DNA from: Bacillota bacterium
GTDB taxonomy: Bacteria > Bacillota > Bacilli > Paenibacillales > NBRC-103111
Assembly (NCBI GenBank): GCA_023393235.1
Contig: JAEWMH010000197.1
Location: forward strand, 1 to 13,389
Length of the DNA stretch: 13,389 nucleotides
Direction of reading: 5' to 3'
In this document: positions 6,188 to 13,389 of the stretch, piece after piece
How the letters are laid out: every line of letters starts with the position of its first letter
Numbering within the stretch: the first letter of the stretch is position 1
Notes under the pieces: model-generated
Told to the model about the DNA's origin: nothing
The model's database searches: none
Seen by the model: the letters and a program-made list of their open reading frames with translations, nothing else
Translations under genes and position numbers: made by a program

Positions 6188-7069
6188 TTACCACGGCAGC
6201 AGCCCAACAAATGCCTTAGCAGCGGCGGACAACGGCACTCCGCGGAGAGCGGCAATGCCCATTTGGCGCTCCGGCAAAGCCGGATGCAGCGGGATCTCCA
6301 CCAGACGACCGGACGCCAGCTCCTCCGCCACGGCAATCCGCGGCACGAAGGCAAGACCGAACCCCCGCAAAGCAAACTGCACGAGCAAATCCACACTGCC
6401 CAGCTCAAACTCGGGAGCAAATGCCACGCCGCAGGAGGCGGCAAAACGGTCCAGGTAGCTGCGGGTATTGGCACCGGGCTCCAGCATCAGGAGCGGCTGT
6501 TTCACCAGTTCCTGCACGGCAAGACCCTGGCGGGCCAACCCAGTGCTCTTTTGACTGCCTACAAGACATTCCTCCAGCAAGGCGCTTTGGCGGATCTCCA
6601 CCTGCTTGTCCCCTGCGGGCAGACTGACCAGTCCGAAGTCAATTTTCCCGTCCTTCAGCAGCTGGATGGTTTCCGGCGTAGTCCGGTTGGTCACGCGGAT
6701 GCGGATATCCGGATATTGGCGGTGAAATTGCTCCAGATAGGGCAGCAGGTAATATTTGCACAGCGTATCACTGGCGCCGATGTTGATCTCACCCCTGCTT
6801 AGGCCATGCATCTCTCCCAGCGCCTTTTCCGCAACATCCATCAATCCAAAGGCCTGCTCCAGGTAGCGAAAGAGCACACTGCCCTCTGCCGTAAGCGTCA
6901 CTCCCCGGGACGTTCGGAAAAACAGCTGTCCTCCCAACTTGGCCTCCAACTGCTTCAAGGTTTGGCTGACCGCCGGCTGAGTGATGTAGAGCCGTTCGGC
7001 AGCCTTGGACAAGCTCCCCGTTTGGGCGGTCCAATAAAAGACCCGGTACCATTCCAGATTGATTTCCAC
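6188..7069 (-). CDS. LysR-type transcriptional regulator
   Basis: The 293-residue protein starts with the LysR winged helix-turn-helix (residues 1-60, including GSLSKAAERLYITQPAVSQ). A substrate-binding domain follows from about residue 90 to the end. The effector is unknown. The start is GTG 7069 with GGTGAGG eight bases upstream. It is divergent from purA (131 bp apart), the usual arrangement for a LysR regulator and its target. Since the ECF sigma gene lies 66 bp downstream on the same strand, read-through is also possible. Confidence 0.93.
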   Translation of the reverse strand: MEINLEWYRVFYWTAQTGSLSKAAERLYITQPAVSQTLKQLEAKLGGQLFFRTSRGVTLTAEGSVLFRYLEQAFGLMDVAEKALGEMHGLSRGEINIGASDTLCKYYLLPYLEQFHRQYPDIRIRVTNRTTPETIQLLKDGKIDFGLVSLPAGDKQVEIRQSALLEECLVGSQKSTGLARQGLAVQELVKQPLLMLEPGANTRSYLDRFAASCGVAFAPEFELGSVDLLVQFALRGFGLAFVPRIAVAEELASGRLVEIPLHPALPERQMGIAALRGVPLSAAAKAFVGLLPW

Positions 7070-7200
7070 AGCTATTACCTCACCTTATATCAGGTATCAT
7101 AAATATTCATTTTTCTAATAGATACGCCATTATTATAATGAAGAGGTCCATGTAAAACAATATCGGGTGTGCGTACACATCCTAAAGGAGGCGCGTAGAG
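7070..7200 (+). promoter_or_regulatory. Divergent lysR-purA regulatory region
   Basis: A perfect -10 hexamer TATAAT lies at 7134-7139 pointing to purA, without a convincing -35, which suits an activated promoter. Two interrupted palindromes are visible: ACCT-N6-AGGT (7083-7096) and TAATA-N10-TATTA (7116-7120, 7131-7135). The second abuts the -10 and resembles the T-N11-A form of LysR sites. A short TGTG/CACA hairpin precedes the purA ribosome binding site. Which sites are real is inference. Confidence 0.45.
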
Positions 7201-8481
7201 ATGGCAGTCACCGCGGTAGTGGGAGCCAATTGGGGAGATGAGGGGAAAGGAAAGATCATCGACGCTTTGGCTGCGGAATCGGATTATGTGGTCAGGTTTC
7301 AGGGAGGGAGCAACGCCGGACATACGGTCATCAACAGCTACGGGAAGTTTGCCCTGCATCTATTGCCGTCGGGGGTATTTCATCCCGCTGTGGGTAATGT
7401 GATCGGGCCGGGGGTGGCCCTGGACGTGGAGGTGCTGCAAGCGGAGCTTCAGATGCTGGCGGAGCGTGGTGTACCGGCGCCGAGGCTTCATATCTCCGAC
7501 CGGGCCCAAATTGTGCTGCCTGTCCACCGCCTGCTGGATGGGTTGGAGGAGGAGCGGCTGGGTGCCAAGAGCTTCGGCTCCACCCGCAGGGGAATTGCCC
7601 CCTTCTATGCGGATAAATATTTGAAGCTGGGCATTCAAGCGGCCGAATTGGCTGACGGCCGTACACTTCAAGGCCGCCTTCAGCAGCTGCTGGCACAGAA
7701 AAACGTGCTGCTGACCCATTTATATGGCCAACAGCCCATTGATCCGGCAGCCTGGGCGGAGGTACTGGCGGAGCAGGGCCGCTGGCTCGCTCCTTATCTC
7801 TGCGATACGACGGAGCTGCTGCGCAAGGCCTGGTCCGGCGGCGCAAATATTCTTCTGGAGGGACAGCTGGGTGCATTGCGGGACCCGGATCACGGGATTT
7901 ATCCCTTTTCCACCTCTTCGTCCACTCTTGCCGGTTATGCCCCCGTGGGCGCCGGTTTGCCCCCGTATGCCATTGGCAGCGTCACCGCCGTCATCAAGGC
8001 CTACTCCAGCTGTGTGGGGGCTGGCCCCTTCGTCGGCGAACTGCTTGGCAGTGAAGGGGATGAACTGCGCCGCCGTGGTGGAGATGCCGGGGAATACGGC
8101 GCCACCACCGGACGTCCGCGGCGTATGGGCTGGTTCGACGCAGTTGCCACCCGATACGGCTGCATGATCCAAGGTGCTACCCAAACCGCGCTGACCAACC
8201 TGGATGTGCTCGGATATCTGGATGAAATCCCCGTCTGTACCGCCTACAAGCTGGAAACCGGAGAAATCACAGAGTATTTCCCCGCAACGGCACGGCTGGC
8301 TGGCGCAGAGCCTATTATGCAGCACCTCCGCGGCTGGAAATGCGACATTTCCACTGTGAAAGAGTACGCAGACCTGCCGGAGGAGGCAAAGCAATACGTC
8401 GATTTCGTGGAAAAGGCTACAGGCGTCCCCATATCCATGGTGTCCGTCGGTCCCCGGCGGGAGCAGCTTATCCATAGGTAA
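7201..8481 (+). CDS. purA: Adenylosuccinate synthetase
   Basis: The 426-residue enzyme joins IMP and aspartate using GTP to form adenylosuccinate, the committed step to AMP. GDEGKGK (12-18) gives catalytic D13 and K16, and QGGSNAGHT (34-42) gives H41, at the same numbers as in E. coli PurA. TTGRPRRMGWFD and a C-terminal SVGPRREQ guanine-binding region are present. The segment LEGQLGALRDPDHG departs from the usual LFEGAQG form and resembles the variant I recall from clostridial PurA, as do KAYSSCVGAGPF and the LDVLGYLDEIPVC block. It is thus probably a second or laterally acquired PurA. AAGGAGG lies ten bases before the ATG. The next sequence, starting at the base after the stop codon, is a regulator pseudogene. 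Confidence 0.96.
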   Translation: MAVTAVVGANWGDEGKGKIIDALAAESDYVVRFQGGSNAGHTVINSYGKFALHLLPSGVFHPAVGNVIGPGVALDVEVLQAELQMLAERGVPAPRLHISDRAQIVLPVHRLLDGLEEERLGAKSFGSTRRGIAPFYADKYLKLGIQAAELADGRTLQGRLQQLLAQKNVLLTHLYGQQPIDPAAWAEVLAEQGRWLAPYLCDTTELLRKAWSGGANILLEGQLGALRDPDHGIYPFSTSSSTLAGYAPVGAGLPPYAIGSVTAVIKAYSSCVGAGPFVGELLGSEGDELRRRGGDAGEYGATTGRPRRMGWFDAVATRYGCMIQGATQTALTNLDVLGYLDEIPVCTAYKLETGEITEYFPATARLAGAEPIMQHLRGWKCDISTVKEYADLPEEAKQYVDFVEKATGVPISMVSVGPRREQLIHR

Positions 8482-9147
8482 ATGCTACAAGAAGGAATCA
8501 AGAACGAATTCGGCGTGACTTCCGCCCGATGGCGGAACCGCCCCGTTCCTCTCCAGGTTCTGGACCGCTTCAACGGGGATTTTCTGAGGCGTGCCTCAGA
8601 GGGGATTGTGTTCCACCGGAAAACCGCCGTACTGCCCGCCTTTTCGGTGGCAGGCCTGGATTACCAAGTAAATATCCGGGATAACCACCTGAACCAAACC
8701 TCCAACAGGCTGGGAGTGGACTTTTTTCTGCACCACCGGCAGCGGATTCAGCATCCCTTGGAAAAGGATGTTTACATCGGCTTAACCCGTGTGCCTGAGC
8801 CAGCAGCAGATTATACATTCTATATGCCTTCGCTGGCCGTCGGCGCTGCAAGCATTATCCCGGCAGATATGCTTAAGCGGTCAAGGCCCACCGGTACGGT
8901 GTTTTTACTTATATCGGCCAACATCACCCTCAGGAGATTTCATCGCTGACCTTAAAGCATATCTGGCATCAGGTGTTCGAGGTCTGGATGGCTACCGTTG
9001 AGATGAAGCTGAAGGAAATCTTCAGCTTTGAACGGATCGACTACACCCAGTGCAGCAGGCAGTATTGCGAATGCGACCTGTATTTACCCCATCGAACCCG
9101 TTCAAGAAACCGGGCATCCCGGTGGTAAATGGATCGAACATGAATGA
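8482..9147 (+). pseudogene. Decayed AraC-type regulator: end of the DNA-binding domain plus effector-binding domain
   Basis: The first residues after purA (IKNEFGVTSARWRNRP) match the end of an AraC helix-turn-helix domain; the rest of that domain is missing. An effector-binding (GyrI-like) domain follows: AVLPAFSVAGLDY near 8625, DVYIGLTRVPEP near 8770, then a frame change between about 8885 and 8898. In the next frame the text continues sensibly as RYGVFTYIGQHHPQEISSL (from 8892) to CDLYLP. A second shift at the CCCC near 9090 leads to IEPVQETGHPGGKWIEHE and a stop at 9145-9147. The two shifts are compensating one-base changes. I rate it a pseudogene because the DNA-binding front is absent and the frame is broken twice. 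A sequencing error could explain the second shift but not the missing front. Confidence 0.72.
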
Positions 9148-9188
9148 AGGGCGTCCAAATCAGGCCTATTCTTGTATCTGGGAACCTG

Positions 9189-9370
9189 TTACGGACCACC
9201 TTCCGCTATTTGTCTCCAAACCTGCCTTTTATTAATTTGGCGGACACAGGGGACCTTATTTGCACAATTCGACCTCAAAACCGGCTGTTTTACACCTATT
9301 AACGGAACGTGTGTCCGTAAAAAGTGCAAAACACCGGTTTTTTTGCAGAATAGCGGCTCCTGGGTCTCCT
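9189..9370. repeat. Complete ~182-bp palindromic element of four ~50-bp modules (variant family)
   Basis: Direct modules begin CGGAC at 9192 and 9241 (period 49). Inverted modules begin at 9317 (GTCCG on the plus strand, 9313-9317) and at about 9367 (period 50). The core CGCTATT or a variant lies 12-13 bases into the modules: 9204-9210, 9254-9260, and inverted 9349-9355. This is the same skeleton as the element at 4239-4425 with different spacer sequence. It fills most of the gap between the AraC remnant and the next gene; 9371-9507 shows nothing else besides a ribosome binding site. Confidence 0.65.
9277..9344 (+). terminator. Long hairpin followed by a T run, possible terminator
   Basis: The centre of the palindromic element forms a long imperfect stem: AAAACCGG (9277-9284) through ACGGA (9302-9306) pairs with TCCGT (9314-9318) through CCGGTTTT (9334-9341), with a bulge. 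The 3' arm ends in seven T (9338-9344). It could terminate transcription coming from purA and the remnant behind it. Confidence 0.4.
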
Positions 9371-9507
9371 GGGTCCTTTAATGCGAAGTGAAGCTGGCAC
9401 TGTCCCCCTCCGGGCAAGATAGGCCTTTACCACGGTATCGAAAACGGGTCTGTGCTCATTAACTAGTATGGGAGGAATCTCATCGGTAAACGGAAGGAGG
9501 GAGCATC

Positions 9508-9945
9508 ATGCCCACACGTAAACGGAAGCGCCGGAAGCCAACGCGGGTGCTGTCCAAACACTTGCCCCTTCGCGCCAAGGTGACGTTTTATTACGCCCGG
9601 AGTACCGGTGGGAAGCGGGAGTTCCGCATAAAGGATGCCGCTCCCGGCTTCCGCAGCCGCCTCCCCGCCCCACGTTCCTACTCCTATGCACATGTCTTTG
9701 TGGATGGCATCCTGCAATCACCGCTCACCTACCGGCTGAGGACCGGCCGTCTCCGCTTCCGTTCCTCCATCCTTCCGCCGGCAGGGGCCAATATTATCGC
9801 AGAATTTATCGCCATTTATCCCCCATCCCTGTCCCTATCCGCACCGCGTTCAGACAAGAAAAAAGCTTCTTCTTCCCCGAAGCCCCGCCGGAGGAAAAAG
9901 AAGCTCTGCTGCTGCAAAAAACGGAAGCGGATTACGAAACGGTGA
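9508..9945 (+). CDS. DUF4183-like protein with strongly basic tails
   Basis: The 145-residue protein has a central domain (about 20-106) with YAHVFVDGILQSPLTYRL and PPAGANIIAEFI, the pattern I know from DUF4183 proteins of Bacillus and Paenibacillus, thought to be spore or cell-surface related. The N-terminus (MPTRKRKRRKPTR) and the C-terminal 32 residues (Lys/Arg-rich with a CCC triplet) are extremely basic, unlike ordinary DUF4183 members. No signal peptide or membrane helix is visible. The start is supported by GGAAGGAGG seven bases upstream of ATG 9508. It is convergent with another DUF4183-like gene, overlapping it by 14 bp. Function unknown; nucleic acid or anionic polymer binding is possible from charge alone. 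Confidence 0.78.
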   Translation: MPTRKRKRRKPTRVLSKHLPLRAKVTFYYARSTGGKREFRIKDAAPGFRSRLPAPRSYSYAHVFVDGILQSPLTYRLRTGRLRFRSSILPPAGANIIAEFIAIYPPSLSLSAPRSDKKKASSSPKPRRRKKKLCCCKKRKRITKR

Positions 9946-10297
9946 AATCGAGAATCGTCAACGTCACACGTGCCCCCTCCGGTATGGTACCGGCGGTGGC
10001 GGACGTCAGTGCCAGCGCTTCGTTGGTTACCGTCGTAACCAGGTTTCTTTGCTGCAGCTGCCCTTCGACATAAAATTCAATGCCATACTGATGGCCTGCA
10101 ACTGGGGTGCTCGGGTCAACCGCAAATTCGGTGACCGCAGCGCCGGTATTGTCCGCCCAGGAAAATCCTGCGGTGTCCGGCCCGATTTGAGAGGCGGTAT
10201 TCGCTGCCAGGGCGATGCCCCCGGCAGGAGCGGTCATAAAGTAATTATACAGGGTGTACGATACAAGAGGTTGACGGGGTAAAATCAGATTAGCCAT
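9932..10297 (-). CDS. DUF4183-like protein
   Basis: The 121-residue, mostly uncharged protein has GIEFYVEGQLQ (around 72-82), equivalent to the VFVDGILQ motif of its convergent neighbour, and the GTIPEGARVTLTILDF ending typical of the family. It is rich in Ala and Thr, with no Cys, no signal peptide and no membrane helix. The start is ATG 10297, directly behind GGAAGGAGGTGGGAAC; the longer frame to 10420 lacks a comparable site. A CATA-containing sequence about 30 bp upstream faintly resembles a sporulation sigma-K -10 box, too weak to list as a promoter. Likely a spore or envelope surface component, by family. Confidence 0.8.
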   Translation of the reverse strand: MANLILPRQPLVSYTLYNYFMTAPAGGIALAANTASQIGPDTAGFSWADNTGAAVTEFAVDPSTPVAGHQYGIEFYVEGQLQQRNLVTTVTNEALALTSATAGTIPEGARVTLTILDFTVS

Positions 10298-10639
10298 GTT
10301 CCCACCTCCTTCCTCCACATAAGTATATGGATGGGGCGGGAGAAACGAACTGGACATGGTACCCAAGAGTACCGCCCGTTCTGCGCTAAAAGTCCTGCCA
10401 GCCCACTGAGCTTGAGGCAAATTTGTCCTTGTACTCCATGGGGTTCATACCATGGTATAGCTTGAAAATCCCGCCGGAGCGTCGCCTGGGCCAGAGGGGA
10501 CAAAGATGCCGGAGGAGCCATGCGCGGCAACTCCGGACCACGGCGCCAGGCATGAACAATTTGGTGATGGTTCGATTTGCAATAGCAATCGTCTTTTCTG
10601 GGAGCATTGACGTAATTCGCGGGACATAAACTGATGCTG
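10298..10639. other. Gene-poor stretch with a possible transposase tail
   Basis: I find no supportable gene here. On the minus strand, ending at 10386, the reading LYHGMNPMEYKDKFA followed shortly by a stop is reminiscent of the C-terminal (G)MTPxEYR motif of IS3-family transposases. The preceding residues do not match that family, so at most it is a relic. A perfect 12-bp palindrome ATACCATGGTAT sits at 10447-10458, and GGTAC-N6-GTACC at 10358-10373. Confidence 0.3.
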
Positions 10640-10820
10640 AAATGCAAAAGTGCAGTTATTTTCTCCCATTCTGCGGCTCTCCTACCCTCGAAATGCAAAT
10701 GTGCAGTTATTTCCTGCCCAACTGACCTCAGAATGCCTTTTTACTCCAAATAACTGCACTTTTGCAGGATAGCCCCTCCATTTGGCACCATCCGTCCGAA
10801 ATAAATGCACTTTTGCATTT
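10640..10820. repeat. Complete ~181-bp palindromic element of four 51-bp modules (GTGCAGTTATTT family)
   Basis: Direct modules AAATGCAAAAGTGCAGTTAT (10640 onward) and its one-mismatch copy at 10691 are 51 bp apart. Inverted modules AAATAACTGCACTTTTGCAG (10748-10767) and AAATAAATGCACTTTTGCAT (10799 onward) are also 51 bp apart. The arms face each other around 10730. The sequence family differs from the elements at 4239 and 9189, but layout, total length and period are nearly the same. It lies between two leftward genes. Confidence 0.78.
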
Positions 10821-10947
10821 GGTCTCGACACCGGGCAGCGACTTGTACATCGCGCCGGGCCTCATTTGAGTTTCCCGATGGTGAGAGAGCCTCCGCTTCC
10901 GAAACACCGCCCTCCTCCAAGCCTCCTCCCCCTCGTCCCCCACACGC

Positions 10948-10976
10948 AAAAAAAAGACGTCCCCGGAAGGACGTCT
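10948..10976 (-). terminator. Rho-independent terminator of the permease gene
   Basis: Read on the minus strand, AGACGTCC (10976-10969) and GGACGTCT (10962-10955) form a perfect 8-bp stem with a 6-nt loop, followed by T extending to 10948. It lies 40 bp after the permease stop codon. Confidence 0.92.
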
Positions 10977-11016
10977 GGCGCCTGTCATGGATTTGCAAAC
11001 AACATTTTCAAACATT

Positions 11017-12882
11017 TTAGAACGGATAAATCAGCGGCAGCGCGATAATCATCACGATGCCCATCAATATTTGCAAGGGCAGCCCTACCTTCAGGTAGTG
11101 GCTGAACTTGTAGCGGCCCGCCGACATTACCAGCGCATTGGGCGGGGTAGAGAACGGAGACGCAAAGCACATGCTGGCCCCGATGGATACGGCGAAGAGA
11201 TACGCATGAGGATTAGCGCCGAACTGGGTGGCCGCAGCCAAAGCAATGGGCGCCAGCAGCACGGCGCAGGCGGTATTGCTGATAAACATGGTCAGAATGG
11301 AGGTGGTGATGTACACCCCTGCCAAAAGCGCCATCGGCCCGAACTGGCCCAGACTGTTCACCAGCCCGCTGGACAACAGCTCCGCCGCCCCTGTTTTTTC
11401 GATGGCCGTGGACATGGGGATCATACCGCCGATGAGGACGATACTCTCCCAGTTAATGGCCCGGTAAGCCTCCTCCATCCCCCGGATACATCCCAGAGCT
11501 ACGGTGAGCACCGCGGCAATCATCACCGCCGTTACCGCAGGCACCCACTCTGTTACCAGCAGCACAATCAGCAGCAGCAGAATGCCTGCGGCAATGGGCG
11601 CCTTGCGGTCCATGGTGATTTTGCGGGATTCCTCCAAAGGCTGGCCCACCACAATCACCTCGGAGGCTGTCGAAGCCAGAAGGGCGATGTCCTCCCACGT
11701 GCCCTGCACCAGCAGCGCATCGCCGAAGCGCATCTTCTCCTCCTTCACCTGGTGGAGGATGTACTGGTCCTTGCGCTGGATGCCCAGCACATTCAGCTGG
11801 TATTTCTCCCGGAAGCCGGATTCCTTCACCAGCTTGCCGATAAGCCGGGATTTAGGCGTGAGCATCACCTCAGCCAGCCCCATATCGCTGGTGGCGTAAG
11901 CGCCGCCTTGGCTTCCGCCGGAAATCTCCGGCTCCCCGGAGTCCAACACCACAAGCCCGTATTCCTCCGCGAAGGCCGACACATCCTCCCGGGGGCCAAG
12001 CACATACAGGACATCCGCCTCCTGGATGATGCTCTCCGGACCGGCCACCTCCTGGTTGATGGTCTTAAAAAACTGATTGCGCGCCGATATCTTCCGGCGG
12101 ATCTCAAGAACCGTAAGCTGAAAACGCGCCGGTATCCGCAGCTCCAGCAGTGTTTTGTCCAGAAGAGGAGAATCCTTCTTTACCTGGACCCGGAGGAGAT
12201 GCTCGGACAGGCGGTACTCATGCTCCAGCTCACCTGCCGATCGCTTCCGCGACTTGGACGCTGCACCACCCTCGTTTTTGGGAAGGAACCGCCGCAGGTA
12301 AAGCATCGCCAGAATCCCCGTCACCAGGCAGATCGCCCCGGTTGGCGCAAAGGAAAAGAACTTCAGCTCCCCGTAGCCGCCTGCCTTCAAGGCTTCTTGT
12401 ATCACCAGATTGGGCGGTGTACCGATGGAGGTGAGCATACCGCCTAGGCTGCTGGCAAAGGCCAACGGCATCAACAGCCGCCCCGGTGTGGTTTCCGCGC
12501 TGTAAGCCAGGCTTACCACAATCGGCATCATCACCGCCACCGTACCGGTATTGCTGACGAATGCGCCAATGGACGCCGTTGCCAGCATGACCATTAACAG
12601 CAGCTTAGTCTCATTGGTTCCGGCCAGCTGGAGCAGCTTGCGGCTTACCAGCTTGGCCAGACCGGTGCGGAAGATCCCTCCGCCTACCACGAACAGCCCG
12701 ATCATCATGACAACCACAGAATTGGAAAAACCGGCCAACGCCTCTTCAGGCTTCAGGACACCGGCGAGCATCAGTACGATCAGAGCGGCAACCGCAACCA
12801 GATCGGCGCGGATTTTGCCGGAGATGAACAGAGCGGAAGCGGCGGCAAGTGTAGCCAGGGTAACGATCATTGGCCCATTCAT
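11017..12882 (-). CDS. SLC13-type (DASS family) permease with two central TrkA-C domains
   Basis: The 621-residue integral membrane protein has two homologous membrane halves (about 1-198 and 428-621), each with the paired signature of this family: SNTGT (110-114) with GTPPN (154-158), and SNTAC (535-539) with STPPN (578-582). Between them lie two RCK-C/TrkA-C domains at about 225-312 and 334-405, usually ligand-binding regulatory modules. Family members move sodium- or proton-coupled dicarboxylates, sulfate or other anions across the cytoplasmic membrane; the substrate here cannot be read from sequence. ATG 12882 is preceded by TAGGAG. It begins 10 bp after the tyrS stop codon, so it is probably co-transcribed with tyrS, and it ends at a strong terminator. 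Confidence 0.93.
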   Translation of the reverse strand: MNGPMIVTLATLAAASALFISGKIRADLVAVAALIVLMLAGVLKPEEALAGFSNSVVVMMIGLFVVGGGIFRTGLAKLVSRKLLQLAGTNETKLLLMVMLATASIGAFVSNTGTVAVMMPIVVSLAYSAETTPGRLLMPLAFASSLGGMLTSIGTPPNLVIQEALKAGGYGELKFFSFAPTGAICLVTGILAMLYLRRFLPKNEGGAASKSRKRSAGELEHEYRLSEHLLRVQVKKDSPLLDKTLLELRIPARFQLTVLEIRRKISARNQFFKTINQEVAGPESIIQEADVLYVLGPREDVSAFAEEYGLVVLDSGEPEISGGSQGGAYATSDMGLAEVMLTPKSRLIGKLVKESGFREKYQLNVLGIQRKDQYILHQVKEEKMRFGDALLVQGTWEDIALLASTASEVIVVGQPLEESRKITMDRKAPIAAGILLLLIVLLVTEWVPAVTAVMIAAVLTVALGCIRGMEEAYRAINWESIVLIGGMIPMSTAIEKTGAAELLSSGLVNSLGQFGPMALLAGVYITTSILTMFISNTACAVLLAPIALAAATQFGANPHAYLFAVSIGASMCFASPFSTPPNALVMSAGRYKFSHYLKVGLPLQILMGIVMIIALPLIYPF

Positions 12883-12892
12883 GTGCCCGCTC

Positions 12893-13389
12893 CTAGGACA
12901 GCTTCACAAGGCTGTAGTTCTTCTTGCCCTTACGGACAATAATGAACCGGCCGCCGATGGCCATGTCCTCCGATACCTCCAGAGCCAGATCGGTGATCTT
13001 GTCCCCGTTCAGTGAAACGGCGCCTTTGGTAACATCCTCGCGGGCCTGCCGTTTGGAGGGCTCCAGCCCCAGATCCACCAGCCAGTCCACAATATTCTTG
13101 GGCTCGCGGCCGCCTTCGAAGATGGGCATTTCCTTAAAGCCCAGCTCAATTTCCTCTGCACTTAAAGACTTGATGTCACCGCTGAACAATGCGGCGGTAA
13201 TCCGCTGCGCCTGGGCCAGAAGCTCCTCGCCATGCACGAAGCGGGTCATTTCTTCAGCCAGCGCCTTTTGAGCCTCCCGCTTGTGGGGTTCGCTCTCCAC
13301 CTTGGCCGCCAGCGCCTCAATTTCTTCCTTGCTCAGGAAGGTAAAGTATTTCAGGTATTTGACCACGTCCCGGTCATCGGTGTTGGCCC
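12893..13389 (-). CDS. tyrS: Tyrosyl-tRNA synthetase, C-terminal part (5' end outside the window)
   Basis: The last 164 residues of TyrS are visible. NTDDRDVVKYLKYFTFL continues upstream of 13366 into the window edge and matches bacterial TyrS, so the GTG at 13366 is internal, not a start. The C-terminal ~65 residues (from about EPSKRQAREDV to the end) form the S4-like tRNA-binding domain, with GAVSLNGDKI in its core. The enzyme charges tRNA-Tyr in the cytoplasm. The KMSKS loop and catalytic domain lie outside the window. The gene ends with TAG (12895-12893), just before the permease ribosome binding site. Confidence 0.96.
   Translation of the reverse strand, partial: ANTDDRDVVKYLKYFTFLSKEEIEALAAKVESEPHKREAQKALAEEMTRFVHGEELLAQAQRITAALFSGDIKSLSAEEIELGFKEMPIFEGGREPKNIVDWLVDLGLEPSKRQAREDVTKGAVSLNGDKITDLALEVSEDMAIGGRFIIVRKGKKNYSLVKLS

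Noticed and set aside
7201..8481. PurZ-like synthetase for 2-aminoadenine DNA
   Set aside because: The catalytic aspartate of GDEGKGK (D13) is retained, as in true PurA, and there are no phage genes nearby.
8482..9147. Programmed frameshifting in the AraC-like remnant
   Set aside because: Two opposite shifts plus loss of most of the DNA-binding domain fit decay better; no slippery site with a downstream structure is evident.
10386..10607. Minus-strand frame as a real transposase gene
   Set aside because: Only a short C-terminal motif is suggestive; the rest shows no integrase residues and no terminal inverted repeats of an insertion sequence are visible.
10987..12447. Long plus-strand open frame of 486 codons
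   Set aside because: It is His/Gln-rich with no recognisable domain and lies antisense to the clear SLC13-type permease; a GC-rich shadow frame.

Overview
The window looks like a chromosomal segment from a GC-rich member of the Paenibacillaceae, most likely Paenibacillus. The evidence is strong AGGAGG-type ribosome binding sites, GTG starts, a DUF4183-type (spore or cell-surface) gene pair, an ECF sigma operon reminiscent of sigY-yxlC, and abundant short palindromic intergenic repeats. No rRNA, tRNA, CRISPR array, phage gene or intact insertion sequence is visible.

Left third (1-4425): a Rieske-type non-heme iron oxygenase points left. Diverging from it, a consensus sigma-A promoter drives a leader with a purine-family riboswitch aptamer whose J3/1 junction is unusually long. 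This is followed by a purine-type phosphoribosyltransferase, three copies of a 51-nt hairpin repeat, and an IMP dehydrogenase that ends at a clean terminator.

Middle (4513-9147): a leftward, translationally coupled operon encodes an ECF sigma factor, a two-helix membrane protein (probable anti-sigma factor) and a zinc-ribbon membrane protein. A LysR-type regulator lies just upstream of it on the same strand and is divergent from an adenylosuccinate synthetase of the type I recall from clostridia. Immediately after purA lies the decayed tail of an AraC-type regulator with an effector-binding domain and two compensating frameshifts.

Right third (9189-13389): two convergent DUF4183-like genes overlap by 14 bp at their 3' ends. 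Beyond a gene-poor stretch come a 12-helix-class SLC13/TrkA-C permease and the 3' part of tyrS, both leftward.

Two themes stand out. First, the phosphoribosyltransferase, IMP dehydrogenase and adenylosuccinate synthetase all act at or around IMP. They sit near a variant purine riboswitch and an oxygenase resembling the caffeine demethylases NdmA/NdmB, so the left half may be an auxiliary purine-use module (inference). Second, several intergenic regions carry ~185-bp palindromic elements built from four ~50-bp modules, two direct and two inverted. Three are complete and one is cut by the left edge. This shared architecture, with a constant 49-51 bp period, is the most unusual structural feature I see.
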